A stretch of DNA of 64,000 nucleotides, from the NCBI RefSeq assembly GCF_001477655.1, contig NZ_CP011266.1, forward strand, positions 1,844,001 to 1,908,000, written 5' to 3'. The notes beneath the pieces were generated by a model. That model had not been told where the DNA came from. It searched no databases and worked only from the letters and a program-made list of their open reading frames with translations. This DNA is from Methanobrevibacter millerae. Lineage in GTDB: Archaea; Methanobacteriota; Methanobacteria; Methanobacteriales; Methanobacteriaceae. Made by a program: the position numbers and the translations under genes. Shown one piece after another: positions 55,885 through 63,854 of this stretch (position 1 is the first letter of the stretch; each line of letters starts with the position of its first letter).

Positions 55885-56776
55885 TGCTTTCACCTCCAAA
55901 TTTATCTATAATCTCATCAACCATTGAATCAATGGTTTGCCTAAAATCAACATTATTTATAATAGGATTATGATGAATATTAGCCTGTTCAATTAAAAAA
56001 TTTTGAGTTTTCCTAATTGTAGAAAAATTATCCATGTAATGTTCAAGAGATCTTTTTACCCAAGGTTGCCTACATCGAGTATAAAATCTCTGTTTATGCA
56101 TTTCCTCATCCTCAACAATTAATGTAAACATCATCACATTACCCTGATTAAGTAAATCTTCCCTAATAAATCCTGGAACTACATGAACTCCCTCTACAAT
56201 AATACTAATTCCCTCTTTAATAGACCTTTCAATAATTGCTTCGATACCTACATTTACAACATCCACATGACTTATGAATCCTTCAATAATTGCATCTACA
56301 CGAATTGCAGGAGTCCTTATACTTTCATATGCATCAAAACTGGATTTGTGTATAACTGGATTCAGTTCCTTTGAAATTATCTTACGCATGACTTCCCTAA
56401 TCATATCGGTACTTATAATATTTTTTAATCCCAAACGATTTGCAAGTTCAAATGCCATGGATGACGTTCCAACACCAGAAGCTCCGCCAATCAAAATAAT
56501 TAAAGGTTCTTCAGATTTTCTAACCGTCCTCCATCGCTCATACTTTTTAGAAAAACCTGAATCAACTGTATCTAAGTATCTTGCAATAGTTTTAGCCAAT
56601 TCATCAACAGATATTTCACTAATACCTCTTTCAATAAGATTATTTTCAATATCATTAGCAATTTCATACGCCTGATTTAGACCAATACTGGAAACTCTCA
56701 ATGAACGAGCTAAAATTCCTTTGGAAAAAGGTTCTTTATAAGAATTCCCATCAACATTACCAATTACCCAAATCAT
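55862..56776 (-). CDS. pgk2: 2-phosphoglycerate kinase
   Basis: 304 aa. An ATP-cone-like N-terminal domain (residues 1-90) precedes the P-loop LIGGASGVGTSSMAFELANR near 95-114. The rest has IISTDMIREVMRKIISKELN and SIIVEGVHVVPGFIREDLLN. The enzyme phosphorylates 2-phosphoglycerate to 2,3-bisphosphoglycerate, first step of cyclic 2,3-diphosphoglycerate synthesis in methanogens. The cyclising synthetase gene is not seen here. The overlapping CBS gene may be functionally linked (inference). Confidence 0.9.
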   Translation of the reverse strand: MIWVIGNVDGNSYKEPFSKGILARSLRVSSIGLNQAYEIANDIENNLIERGISEISVDELAKTIARYLDTVDSGFSKKYERWRTVRKSEEPLIILIGGASGVGTSSMAFELANRLGLKNIISTDMIREVMRKIISKELNPVIHKSSFDAYESIRTPAIRVDAIIEGFISHVDVVNVGIEAIIERSIKEGISIIVEGVHVVPGFIREDLLNQGNVMMFTLIVEDEEMHKQRFYTRCRQPWVKRSLEHYMDNFSTIRKTQNFLIEQANIHHNPIINNVDFRQTIDSMVDEIIDKFGGESNDGTKSI

Positions 56777-56891
56777 GATATCCCTTAAATTTACTTATCA
56801 AAAAAATATTTTTAAATTATAATAAATAAAATTTGTTATTTGATTTTTTGGTAGTTGATAAAAAAAGAGTAAAATAAAAAAAGAAAATATA

Positions 56892-57581
56892 TTATTCATC
56901 TAATTGAATAATATTAATATCATAATTTGAACCATCAGCAATATCTATTAAAACTGCACCGTTATCCTTCAACATTCCAGGATTAGCTACATCTGTAGTT
57001 ATGCCTATTTTACTAAGAGACTTAGCTTCATGTATATGGCCACAAATATTTATTTCAGGTTCAAACTCGTGGATTGATTTTAAAATTCCTGAACTGCCAA
57101 CATGGTCACCACCAGAAGTTAAATCAGCATCTGTATTAAATGGCGGTGCATGAGTTACAAGAATCCTAACCTTAGGAACATCCTTATTGTATACATAATC
57201 ATAATTAGCCATTAACTCAAAAACATCCCCATATATTTTTAAATCTTCTATTTCACCAGGAGTATCAAATGGTGTAGGATTAGATCCACCATATCCAAAT
57301 AAAATAGCATCTCCATAACCAATAATTTCATTATGTAAACAAAATGCTCCAGATTCACCGATTGCTTTACAAATTCCCGTAGGATCACAATTACCCGGGA
57401 TTGCAATTACATCACAATCATAATCAAATATTTTTCCAATGAATTCTCCAACAAATTCTAAAGGTCCGAAATTTGTAATATCACCAAGAATTATAACCAA
57501 ATCAATGTCATTATTTTCTAAATATTTATATAAATTTTCGTTTTCTTCACCGTGAATATCACTAATAGCTAAAATTTTCAT
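56892..57581 (-). CDS. Metallophosphoesterase (YfcE/MJ0936-like)
   Basis: 229 aa, calcineurin-like. The metal motifs run in order: ISDIHGEEN, ILGDITNFG, IPGNCDPTG, LVTHAPPFN and ICGHIHEAKSL. These are all five blocks of the family. Substrates of archaeal members are uncertain; some cleave phosphodiesters in vitro. It is downstream of two small conserved genes on the same strand with an 11-nt gap. Confidence 0.92.
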   Translation of the reverse strand: MKILAISDIHGEENENLYKYLENNDIDLVIILGDITNFGPLEFVGEFIGKIFDYDCDVIAIPGNCDPTGICKAIGESGAFCLHNEIIGYGDAILFGYGGSNPTPFDTPGEIEDLKIYGDVFELMANYDYVYNKDVPKVRILVTHAPPFNTDADLTSGGDHVGSSGILKSIHEFEPEINICGHIHEAKSLSKIGITTDVANPGMLKDNGAVLIDIADGSNYDINIIQLDE

Positions 57582-57592
57582 ATTATCGCCTA

Positions 57593-58120
57593 TTATTCTT
57601 CTAAAAAGAAAGAACCCATTTCTTTTAAACCCACTTGTAAATCAGGTTTATCACCATGCAATGCAACAGTAACATCATCATCAAATTCTATGATAAGTCC
57701 ATTCCATTCAGCAATTTCCTGAACTCTTTCTTCAGCTAATGGAACTTTTAAATTTATTCTACCTGTTGTTAGGCCAGGAGGAGTATTGACCAAAAATGTT
57801 GAACGTGACTTAGGAAATTCAAATACTTCCTCACCTTTCATTGCCCGTTTAAATAAATCAAGCCAATGGTCAACATATTCCTCTCCCTCATTTTCTGCAA
57901 TGGACAATATTGTTCCTTGAATACTATTTAAAGACATTTCTGCTTTTGCCAAACCATTAATCAAATCAGGATGAGAAGGATCTTTCTTATATGAACTAAT
58001 TGAAGATCTAATCAATCCCATCTCAGGGTTAATTCCTTTAGGAATTTCATATCCCTTTTTATGTAAATCCGTAATTAGATTATTAAGAATTAACCAATTC
58101 TGTTCGGAGGGTAAACTCAT
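57593..58120 (-). CDS. Conserved methanogen protein (DUF2096-like)
   Basis: 175 aa. It starts MSLPSEQNWLILNNLITDLH, has HPDLINGLAKAEMSLNSIQG in the middle, and VNTPPGLTTGRINLKVPLAE near the C-terminus. I believe this is the DUF2096 family, found mainly in methanogenic archaea; the assignment rests on memory of the family and needs a profile search. No membrane helices. Its start overlaps the stop of the upstream gene by 4 nt. Confidence 0.78.
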   Translation of the reverse strand: MSLPSEQNWLILNNLITDLHKKGYEIPKGINPEMGLIRSSISSYKKDPSHPDLINGLAKAEMSLNSIQGTILSIAENEGEEYVDHWLDLFKRAMKGEEVFEFPKSRSTFLVNTPPGLTTGRINLKVPLAEERVQEIAEWNGLIIEFDDDVTVALHGDKPDLQVGLKEMGSFFLEE

Positions 58121-58383
58121 AAATGTCCACCTATAATTTTTAAAGTAGTGTGGTTTATTTTAGCATCTGCTTCTTTTAATTCTTTTTCTATTTCTCTAGT
58201 ATTATTGTATGAGTCTAAGAATAATACATGATGAGTAGAAGTTCCAGCAATGTTTAAAATAGCTATTTCATCATCATCATTAAGCTCTCTTTTATCAATA
58301 GTTGCTTTAAATTGAACATAAGGTTCATATTCTTCCGGAAGGTCACTATATTTAAATATACCATCTAATGTTGCTACAAACAT
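58117..58383 (-). CDS. Conserved methanogen protein (DUF749-like)
   Basis: 88 aa from ATG 58381-58383 (MFVATLDGIFKYSDLPEEYE), after GAGAGGT. The core DIAILNIAGTSTHHVLFLDS-type segment (DEIAILNIAGTSTHHVLFL) and the tail KINHTTLKIIGGHL resemble the DUF749 family. Function unknown. It is the first gene of a three-gene unit with the DUF2096-like protein and the phosphoesterase. Confidence 0.8.
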   Translation of the reverse strand: MFVATLDGIFKYSDLPEEYEPYVQFKATIDKRELNDDDEIAILNIAGTSTHHVLFLDSYNNTREIEKELKEADAKINHTTLKIIGGHL

Positions 58384-58544
58384 TTTAATACCTCTCATAT
58401 TTAATTAATATTTTAACTTTTTATGTTAATAATATATAAAATTAATTGTAATTCATTCGTATATTATCAAACAAAAATAAAATTTGAAAAAAAATTGTTA
58501 CAAAAGTAACAATAAATCCGAAATGTGTTTTCAATGCCTAAAAT

Positions 58545-58575
58545 TAAAAAAAAAGAATAAGGATAAAAATCCTTA
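58545..58575 (-). terminator. Hairpin terminator after hdrB
   Basis: TAAGGAT (58558-58564) pairs with ATCCTTA (58569-58575) around four A residues. On the - strand it is followed by TTCTTTTTTTTTAATTTT. It lies 4 nt past the hdrB stop codon. Confidence 0.7.
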
Positions 58576-58578
58576 AAC

Positions 58579-59475
58579 TTATTTAGCGTTTTCACCTAAA
58601 GCTTTAGCTAAAGCAGGTGCTGCATCAATTTTTTGTGCGTCTAAAGTTAATTCATCAGAAGATAATCCCATAGCTAATCCGTATAATTGAGCTAAGTGGA
58701 ATACAGGAATTGCAAAGTCAGTTCCGTATCTTTCGTTAACTTCAGTTTGTCCTTGATCGAATTGCATGTGACAGAAAGGACATACATCAATAATAGCATC
58801 TACGCCAGCTTCAGACATGTGGTCGAGTTTTTCTTTGGTGTAACTTGCAGTTACATCAATATCTCTAGCCCTTAAACCTCCACCTGCACCACAGCACATC
58901 ATTTTGTCTTTGTAATCGACAGATTTTGCACCAGTGATTTCTACAAGGTCGTCTAAGATTTGTGGGTTTTCAGCTTGTTCTTCGATACCTATTTCTTCAG
59001 TAGGTTTTAAGAAGTGGCATCCGTAGTGAACTGCAACGTTTAAATCTAAAGGTTTTTCAATGAGGGATGCTAATTTTTCGTATCCAACATCGTCTCTTAA
59101 GATTTGAGCTAAGTGTTTTACGTTAGTAGTTCCTTTGAACTCTTTACCAATTTCAGCTAAGTTTTCATTAATTTTAGCTCTTTTTTCTTCGTTGTCTTTT
59201 AACATGTGGTTAGCTTCAAATAATGAACCGAAACATCCGTTACATTCAGTCATGATGTCAGCACCCATATCTTCTGCAAGAGTTAAGTTACGTGCAGCAA
59301 TGGTAGCCCAAGTTTCTTCATCGAAAGAACCGAATACACCAGGAGCAGGACAACAGGAAGCTCCTTCCATATCTTTTAATTCAATATCTAATGCGTCAAA
59401 TAATATACGGGTTGCTTTTTCAATACCTGGATAACGGTTAGGCATGATACAACCTAAGAAATATGCGATTTCCAT
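58579..59475 (-). CDS. hdrB: CoB--CoM heterodisulfide reductase subunit B
   Basis: 298 aa. It carries the two cysteine-rich CCG domains: CCPAPGVFGS and CNGCFGSLFE in the first half, VHYGCHFLKPTEE and MCCGAGGGLRARDID with CPFCHMQF in the second. HdrB holds two noncubane [4Fe-4S] clusters that reduce the CoM-S-S-CoB heterodisulfide. It works with HdrA and HdrC in flavin-based electron bifurcation. hdrC lies 22 nt upstream on the same strand; hdrA is elsewhere, as in other Methanobacteriales. Confidence 0.96.
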   Translation of the reverse strand: MEIAYFLGCIMPNRYPGIEKATRILFDALDIELKDMEGASCCPAPGVFGSFDEETWATIAARNLTLAEDMGADIMTECNGCFGSLFEANHMLKDNEEKRAKINENLAEIGKEFKGTTNVKHLAQILRDDVGYEKLASLIEKPLDLNVAVHYGCHFLKPTEEIGIEEQAENPQILDDLVEITGAKSVDYKDKMMCCGAGGGLRARDIDVTASYTKEKLDHMSEAGVDAIIDVCPFCHMQFDQGQTEVNERYGTDFAIPVFHLAQLYGLAMGLSSDELTLDAQKIDAAPALAKALGENAK

Positions 59476-59497
59476 ACTAAAACTCTCCTAAATTAAA

Positions 59498-60598
59498 TTA
59501 TTCTTTTAATCCGCCGGTTGCTTCATCGTAACCGATTAATTCATCAAATGCGGTAATTTTACATAATTTTTGTACTTCTTCTAATGCTCCAGCATCTGCG
59601 TGAGTGGTTGCAGGAACTTCGGAAAGACCAATTTTGCTTCTTAAAGCTTTTGCAGCATCATTGATTGGTACAGCGTGACCTGTGTTAATTACAAATACAC
59701 CAGTCATTTTGTGTGGTTTTGCCATGTATCCAGCGTGAGCAGCAACATTACGTGCTTTTTTAATAATTTCCACAATTTTTACACTTCTAGGACATCTTTC
59801 TTGGCAAGTGTAACAGGTAGTACACATCCATAATGCGTCGTCAGTGATTACTTCTTCTTTTAATCCAAGTAAACATTTTCTGACAATTTGTCTTACTTTA
59901 TAAGGAGTTCTTCTTCCTGAAGGACATCCTCCACCACAGGTACCACATTGGAAACAATGTTTAACAGTTTCAATTCCAGCATCAATAAACTCAGCAGTAA
60001 ATTCTGGGTCACGATTTGCATCTGTTAATAATTCTTTATCAGTCAATAAAGTCATATTATCTCTCTTTTTATCTTCTTTTTGTTCTTCTTCATCGTCATC
60101 AGTTTTCTCAACTGATTCGATTTCATCATCAGTGTTATCATCTTCCTCTTCTGAAGAAGTATTTTCTTCAACATCTAAAGATTCTTCCACAGGAACTTCA
60201 TCTTCAATTTCTGAAGTTTCATCGCCATCTTCATCAGCAACAACTTCCACTGATTCAATTTCTTGAACTTCTTCTACATCAGAATCAACTTCCCCAACTT
60301 TAGGAATTTCTTCATCATTAGAAGGTTCATCTTCTTCTATTATAGGAAGATTATCCTCGACACTTTCATTCTCGATTGAACTAACATCTTTTTTGAATTT
60401 TAACTCAGTAGCACCAGTATCAAGATCTTTTTTAATAGAAACTTCACGTGAAACTGAGATTTTAGTACCGGATACTATAGGGTCGTTAAAATCTGAAGAT
60501 GTCTCTTCGGCATCAACAGAAATATTTTCTCTGATACCTTTTTCTTCCATATCCTTTTCCTCTTTAAACAAGGATTTAAGACGATTTATAATAGACAT
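59498..60598 (-). CDS. hdrC: Heterodisulfide reductase subunit C with long acidic N-terminal extension
   Basis: 366 aa from ATG 60596-60598 (MSIINRLKSLFKEEKDMEEK), preceded by GAGGTG. The last 185 residues (from the Met at 60053-60055, MTLLTDKELLTDANRDPEFT) are a complete HdrC with CFQCGTCGGGCP and CTTCYTCQERCP [4Fe-4S] motifs. The first 181 residues form a short amphipathic helix followed by a low-complexity Glu/Asp/Ser tract. An AGAGAG motif just before the internal ATG could also allow a short form. HdrC passes electrons to HdrB. Confidence 0.93.
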   Translation of the reverse strand: MSIINRLKSLFKEEKDMEEKGIRENISVDAEETSSDFNDPIVSGTKISVSREVSIKKDLDTGATELKFKKDVSSIENESVEDNLPIIEEDEPSNDEEIPKVGEVDSDVEEVQEIESVEVVADEDGDETSEIEDEVPVEESLDVEENTSSEEEDDNTDDEIESVEKTDDDEEEQKEDKKRDNMTLLTDKELLTDANRDPEFTAEFIDAGIETVKHCFQCGTCGGGCPSGRRTPYKVRQIVRKCLLGLKEEVITDDALWMCTTCYTCQERCPRSVKIVEIIKKARNVAAHAGYMAKPHKMTGVFVINTGHAVPINDAAKALRSKIGLSEVPATTHADAGALEEVQKLCKITAFDELIGYDEATGGLKE

Positions 60599-60805
60599 TG
60601 AAAACACACCTCGGATTTTCACAGGAACATATCCTCCAATCCTTAATTATAATTTATCTGAAAATCATATATAAAGGTTACTAAATTTTTCATCAGTGTA
60701 ATCAAAAAGATTACACCCAATAATTTTTTTAGGAAAACCTAAAATTTTAAAAATTAATAAACAATAATATACAAAATAAAAACAATAGACAAAAGGAAGA
60801 ATTAA

Positions 60806-61549
60806 ATGATAGAAAAATTCGAAATTAAATCACATGATGGACCTGGAAGAATAGGAAAATTAAACGGTGAAAAAACTCCAAAATTATTTTATAAAGATGA
60901 ATTAAAAATCGCACCGTCAGAAGGATCCGCATACAATATTGATAAAGAAATAGCTAAATTCAACATAGAAGAAACCATAAGGCTCGCAGAAGAAAATGTT
61001 GATAAATGCAATGCTGCAGTAATTCAAGGATCAAAATACATAAACTTAAGAATTGAATGCATGAAGAAACTTGAAGAAATAGGATACAATATTTTTATTG
61101 TTGCAAATAGCGATGAATTATTAACAAATCCTCGAGAATTGGTAGATATTATTGTTAATTTAAGAAAAAATGCCCATCCTTCAAGCATATTAATTTTTAC
61201 TTTTGCTGAAAGTTCATTTATGCCAATTTTGACATATATGGGAATTGATGGTTTTTTAACTAATTCAAGTAACTATTATAGTCACCTAAAGGTATTGCAA
61301 ACACCCACCAAAGCATATGATTTGAATACATACAAATTATTTGATGAAATAACACAAGAAGAAATAGAAGAAAAAAATGTGGAATGCTTAGAATTTGTCA
61401 TTAGAGAAATTCAGGCCCATATGGAAAATAGTTCTTTAAGAAATTTAGTTGAAGAGCGCTCTACAACCTCTCCCCAAAACATTTCAACTTTAAAAATTTT
61501 AGATAAAAAATATATGGATTTTATTTTAGAATACAACCAATTATTCTAA
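60806..61549 (+). CDS. tRNA-guanine transglycosylase-like protein (ArcS N-terminal type)
   Basis: 247 aa. The start MIEKFEIKSHDGPGRIGKLN and KTPKLFYKDELKIAPSEGSA resemble the TGT-like N-terminal domain of archaeosine synthase ArcS (TgtA2). TYMGIDGFLTNSSNYYSHLK and VECLEFVIREIQAHMENSSL also fit that domain. Full-length ArcS has an added catalytic core and a PUA domain, which are absent here. It could be a split subunit or a non-catalytic paralogue. AGGAAG precedes the ATG. Confidence 0.72.
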   Translation: MIEKFEIKSHDGPGRIGKLNGEKTPKLFYKDELKIAPSEGSAYNIDKEIAKFNIEETIRLAEENVDKCNAAVIQGSKYINLRIECMKKLEEIGYNIFIVANSDELLTNPRELVDIIVNLRKNAHPSSILIFTFAESSFMPILTYMGIDGFLTNSSNYYSHLKVLQTPTKAYDLNTYKLFDEITQEEIEEKNVECLEFVIREIQAHMENSSLRNLVEERSTTSPQNISTLKILDKKYMDFILEYNQLF

Positions 61550-61966
61550 TTTAAATGATGCAATCAAATCGGCATATTCATTAATTGCTTCTGAAGAGTA
61601 ATCAGCAGTCCTTAACTCAAAAATATAGATATTGCCCTCCTGAATAAAAACATAAGTATGTATATCAAAAGTAATATCACGAGTTTTTATATTTCCGTGA
61701 AGCTTAATTGCATCCATCGATGCAATCTGAATAAATTCAGAACTTAAAATCACTCCACCATCATCAACAATGCATTTTTCCATAAATTCCTTATAACTAT
61801 CCAAATTAGTTTCAGTCGGAAAAGAAACAACATTCAATAAATTGCTTTCACCTTTAGAAAGAGTGGCAATGCAGTCAGGATTGGAGAAAGTATCTGCCGT
61901 TTCAATATCCCATGTATCCGGATACTCAAAACTCACATTACCTGATTGAAACAACTTATTCTCCAT
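61541..61966 (-). CDS. Hypothetical protein, PsbP/DcrB-like fold
   Basis: 141 aa from ATG 61964-61966 (MENKLFQSGNVSFEYPDTWD), following GAGGATG. The FEYPDTWDIETADTFSNPDC start and the ending EAINEYADLIASFKLE resemble the small PsbP/DcrB-type domains common in Methanobrevibacter. It is convergent with the TGT-like gene by 9 nt. It overlaps the end of the upstream coiled-coil gene, so the two are probably co-expressed. Confidence 0.7.
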   Translation of the reverse strand: MENKLFQSGNVSFEYPDTWDIETADTFSNPDCIATLSKGESNLLNVVSFPTETNLDSYKEFMEKCIVDDGGVILSSEFIQIASMDAIKLHGNIKTRDITFDIHTYVFIQEGNIYIFELRTADYSSEAINEYADLIASFKLE

Positions 61967-62870
61967 CTTTTTCATCCTCTTTTGTTGATTTGATTTCAAT
62001 CGTTTCTGGAGATTCTTCTAACGTATCAATATATTTGGAGAATGGTTCTGGAAGTTTTGGCATTACTTCTTTTAATATTTCAGCTGCATCCAATTCCAAT
62101 GCCTGTCCTGAAAGTAACTGATCAACATCAAAGTCAAAATCAAAAGGCTTAAGCAAATCGTCAGTAGGTACCCTTAAGTTAATTTTATGTTTGTTAAGTA
62201 TCATTTTTATAGTACTTGTGTTTCTGATTTGTTCATTCATGTCATCAATAGTACTATTTATATCATATGCTATGGCTTTATTCTTCTCATTTACATCATG
62301 TTTAGCTTTTGAAATGGACTTTTCTAAACTGTCAACCAACTCAGCATTTCTTCTATTAATATTATCCCTAGCTTCATCAATGACAACATTAATAGCATTT
62401 AAAATAGATTTATTTAACTCAACATTATAAGCAAGAATCATTTTATTTTTATAATCCAATTCTTTAAAAATAGCAACCCTTTCCTCATCAACACTTACAA
62501 GTTTCTTATTTAACTCATAAATTTCATCTTTAGCCTTAATTAACTCCTCTTTATCAGACAACTGGTCTTTCAGTGAGCCAACATCATCAAAAAATGAACC
62601 TTTAAGTGCGTCCAACTGTTCCTGCAATTCAAGTATTTCAGCATCTTTTTGAGCTAAAAGCTCCTCATCAACTTTAGAATTATTTTTTATCAATTGTTCA
62701 TATTCATCTTTAGGAATGACTTTAACTAAATCATTATCTTCAAACGGATCTTCTTTTTTTAAACTGACTTGTTTTTGTTTTGATTCTTTTTCAACCGAAT
62801 TACCGTCTTTATCTTTACTGGTATATTTTTTTGTATATACCCGAACAGTCCTAAATTCCTCATTTTCCAT
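61956..62870 (-). CDS. Coiled-coil protein of unknown function
   Basis: 304 aa from ATG 62868-62870 (MENEEFRTVRVYTKKYTSKD), with AGGTG seven bases upstream. After a basic N-terminus of about 45 residues, heptad-like helices run from about 65 to 225 (for example EELLAQKDAEILELQEQLDA). The C-terminus holds KVPTDDLLKPFDFDFDVDQL-like acidic segments (VPTDDLLKPFDFDFDVDQLL) and no membrane helix. No recognised domain. It is the first gene of a pair with the PsbP-like protein. Role unknown; it may be a structural or chaperone-like partner. Confidence 0.65.
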   Translation of the reverse strand: MENEEFRTVRVYTKKYTSKDKDGNSVEKESKQKQVSLKKEDPFEDNDLVKVIPKDEYEQLIKNNSKVDEELLAQKDAEILELQEQLDALKGSFFDDVGSLKDQLSDKEELIKAKDEIYELNKKLVSVDEERVAIFKELDYKNKMILAYNVELNKSILNAINVVIDEARDNINRRNAELVDSLEKSISKAKHDVNEKNKAIAYDINSTIDDMNEQIRNTSTIKMILNKHKINLRVPTDDLLKPFDFDFDVDQLLSGQALELDAAEILKEVMPKLPEPFSKYIDTLEESPETIEIKSTKEDEKDGE

Positions 62871-62972
62871 TTCCAAACACCTACTTAATTATATCTACAT
62901 TCATTATAATTTAAATAGTTTATCTAAAAATGATTAAAAAAAATAATTATTGAGGAGGTTAATTTATAAAAA

Positions 62973-63128
62973 TCACTTCTCCTCATTTTCAATCCACAAC
63001 ATCATAGCTTCTTCGATAGCTTTTGAATACCATCCGGTAGTGAACAACAACTTAGAAGAGGCTAATTTACGAAAATACATGTCAAGGTCATTATTGACCT
63101 TAATGGTAACTCTTCTATTTTTAGTCAT
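62973..63128 (-). CDS. Small ribbon-helix-helix-like DNA-binding protein
   Basis: A 51-aa gene read directly from the - strand; ATG 63126-63128, stop TGA 62973-62975. The protein begins MTKNRRVTIKVNNDLDMYFR and continues KLASSKLLFTTGWYSKAIEE. A beta strand RVTIKVNN followed by two helices is the ribbon-helix-helix layout (MetJ/Arc type). Such proteins bind operators as dimers and often repress their own gene. It lies next to the coiled-coil gene; no partner toxin gene is seen. Confidence 0.55.
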   Translation of the reverse strand: MTKNRRVTIKVNNDLDMYFRKLASSKLLFTTGWYSKAIEEAMMLWIENEEK

Positions 63129-63266
63129 GAATAATTATTATTTATCTTCTAGTAAATAAAGCATACAGTATCTTATGGACTTAATTTCATTTATTAATTA
63201 TAATAATTATATTAAAAAGTTAAATTGGCCAAAATTAAAACATTTTGAATATACTTTTTAGGTAGA

Positions 63267-63410
63267 TTAATTATCAAAAATCACCACCCCATTCAGCAAT
63301 TTATTCCGTATCTTCCAACAATAAAATTCCCACATGCCCAATGAAATCTCCGGCCGATTAATCCCACAGACAAATTCACACACAGGACACTTAAACAAAA
63401 GTCTTGTCAT
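63267..63410 (-). CDS. Possible 47-aa cysteine-motif protein
   Basis: On the - strand, ATG 63408-63410 opens a 47-codon frame ending TAA 63267-63269. It reads MTRLLFKCPVCEFVCGINRP, then EISLGMWEFYCWKIRN, ending KLLNGVVIFDN. The CPVCEFVC part is a CxxCxxxC motif that could bind zinc. The local base content is higher in G+C than the flanks. A weak TATA-like AAATATAAC lies just upstream and no ribosome binding site is seen. It could be a real small protein or a gene fragment. Confidence 0.35.
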   Translation of the reverse strand: MTRLLFKCPVCEFVCGINRPEISLGMWEFYCWKIRNKLLNGVVIFDN

Positions 63411-63456
63411 AAAAATGTGTTATATTTACCCGGCAATATACTTATCCAACAAAAAG

Positions 63457-63466
63457 ATTTATATAT
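63457..63466 (+). promoter_or_regulatory. TATA box of candidate RNA copy 1
   Basis: ATTTATATAT is a strong archaeal TATA box. The expected start near 63484-63488 falls just before the first hairpin of candidate RNA copy 1. Confidence 0.5.
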
Positions 63467-63485
63467 GAGAAAAACATAAGTATTA

Positions 63486-63600
63486 TACGATATGAAATAA
63501 AATTCATGTCTACAATGAACATCAGTCAACCATTTTATAATCTCCAATTGTTAGTTCATTGCACTTAAAATGCGAAGTAGATAAAATTCTACTTCACTCC
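63486..63600 (+). ncRNA. Candidate structured RNA, copy 1
   Basis: Three hairpins can be read in order on the + strand. Hairpin 1 is GATATG (63489-63494) with CATGTC (63505-63510). Hairpin 2 is CAATGAAC (63513-63520) with GTTCATTG (63554-63561), an 8-bp stem. Hairpin 3 is GAAGTAGA (63574-63581) with TCTACTTC (63588-63595). Shared blocks with copy 2 are ACGATATG, AATTCAT, CAATGAACATCA and ATCTCC. A CCCTCCCCTTTT tract follows. No protein frame is conserved. I do not recognise the family. It lies about 375 bp before copy 2. Confidence 0.55.
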
Positions 63601-63816
63601 CCCTCCCCTTTTATAAACACATCGAAATCCATCATTAAAATATGAAAATATTTACTTATTTAAATTTAATTAATTATATACATATGATCCACATATTTTA
63701 TAATAAATCAACATCAAAAATCAAATAATTTAATAAAAAACACAAAATATACATAATTGAATTAAAACATAGTACAAATTAACCTCAAACATAAATTTTA
63801 ATTCATTATAGGAAAA

Positions 63817-63825
63817 ATTTATATA
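63817..63825 (+). promoter_or_regulatory. TATA box of candidate RNA copy 2
   Basis: ATTTATATA is a strong archaeal TATA match. A second TATA-like stretch (CTATATATAC, 63829-63838) has the same distance to hairpin 1 as in copy 1, so either may be used. Confidence 0.45.
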
Positions 63826-63854
63826 AAACTATATATACTATTAAAACATATTAA

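Noticed and set aside
62950-63159. 69-aa + strand frame near the right edge
   Set aside because: The opposite strand carries the better-looking 51-aa ribbon-helix-helix frame, and this one has no ribosome binding site.
63486-63600. C/D box guide RNA
   Set aside because: No RUGAUGA C box with a matching CUGA D box at the right spacing was found in either copy.
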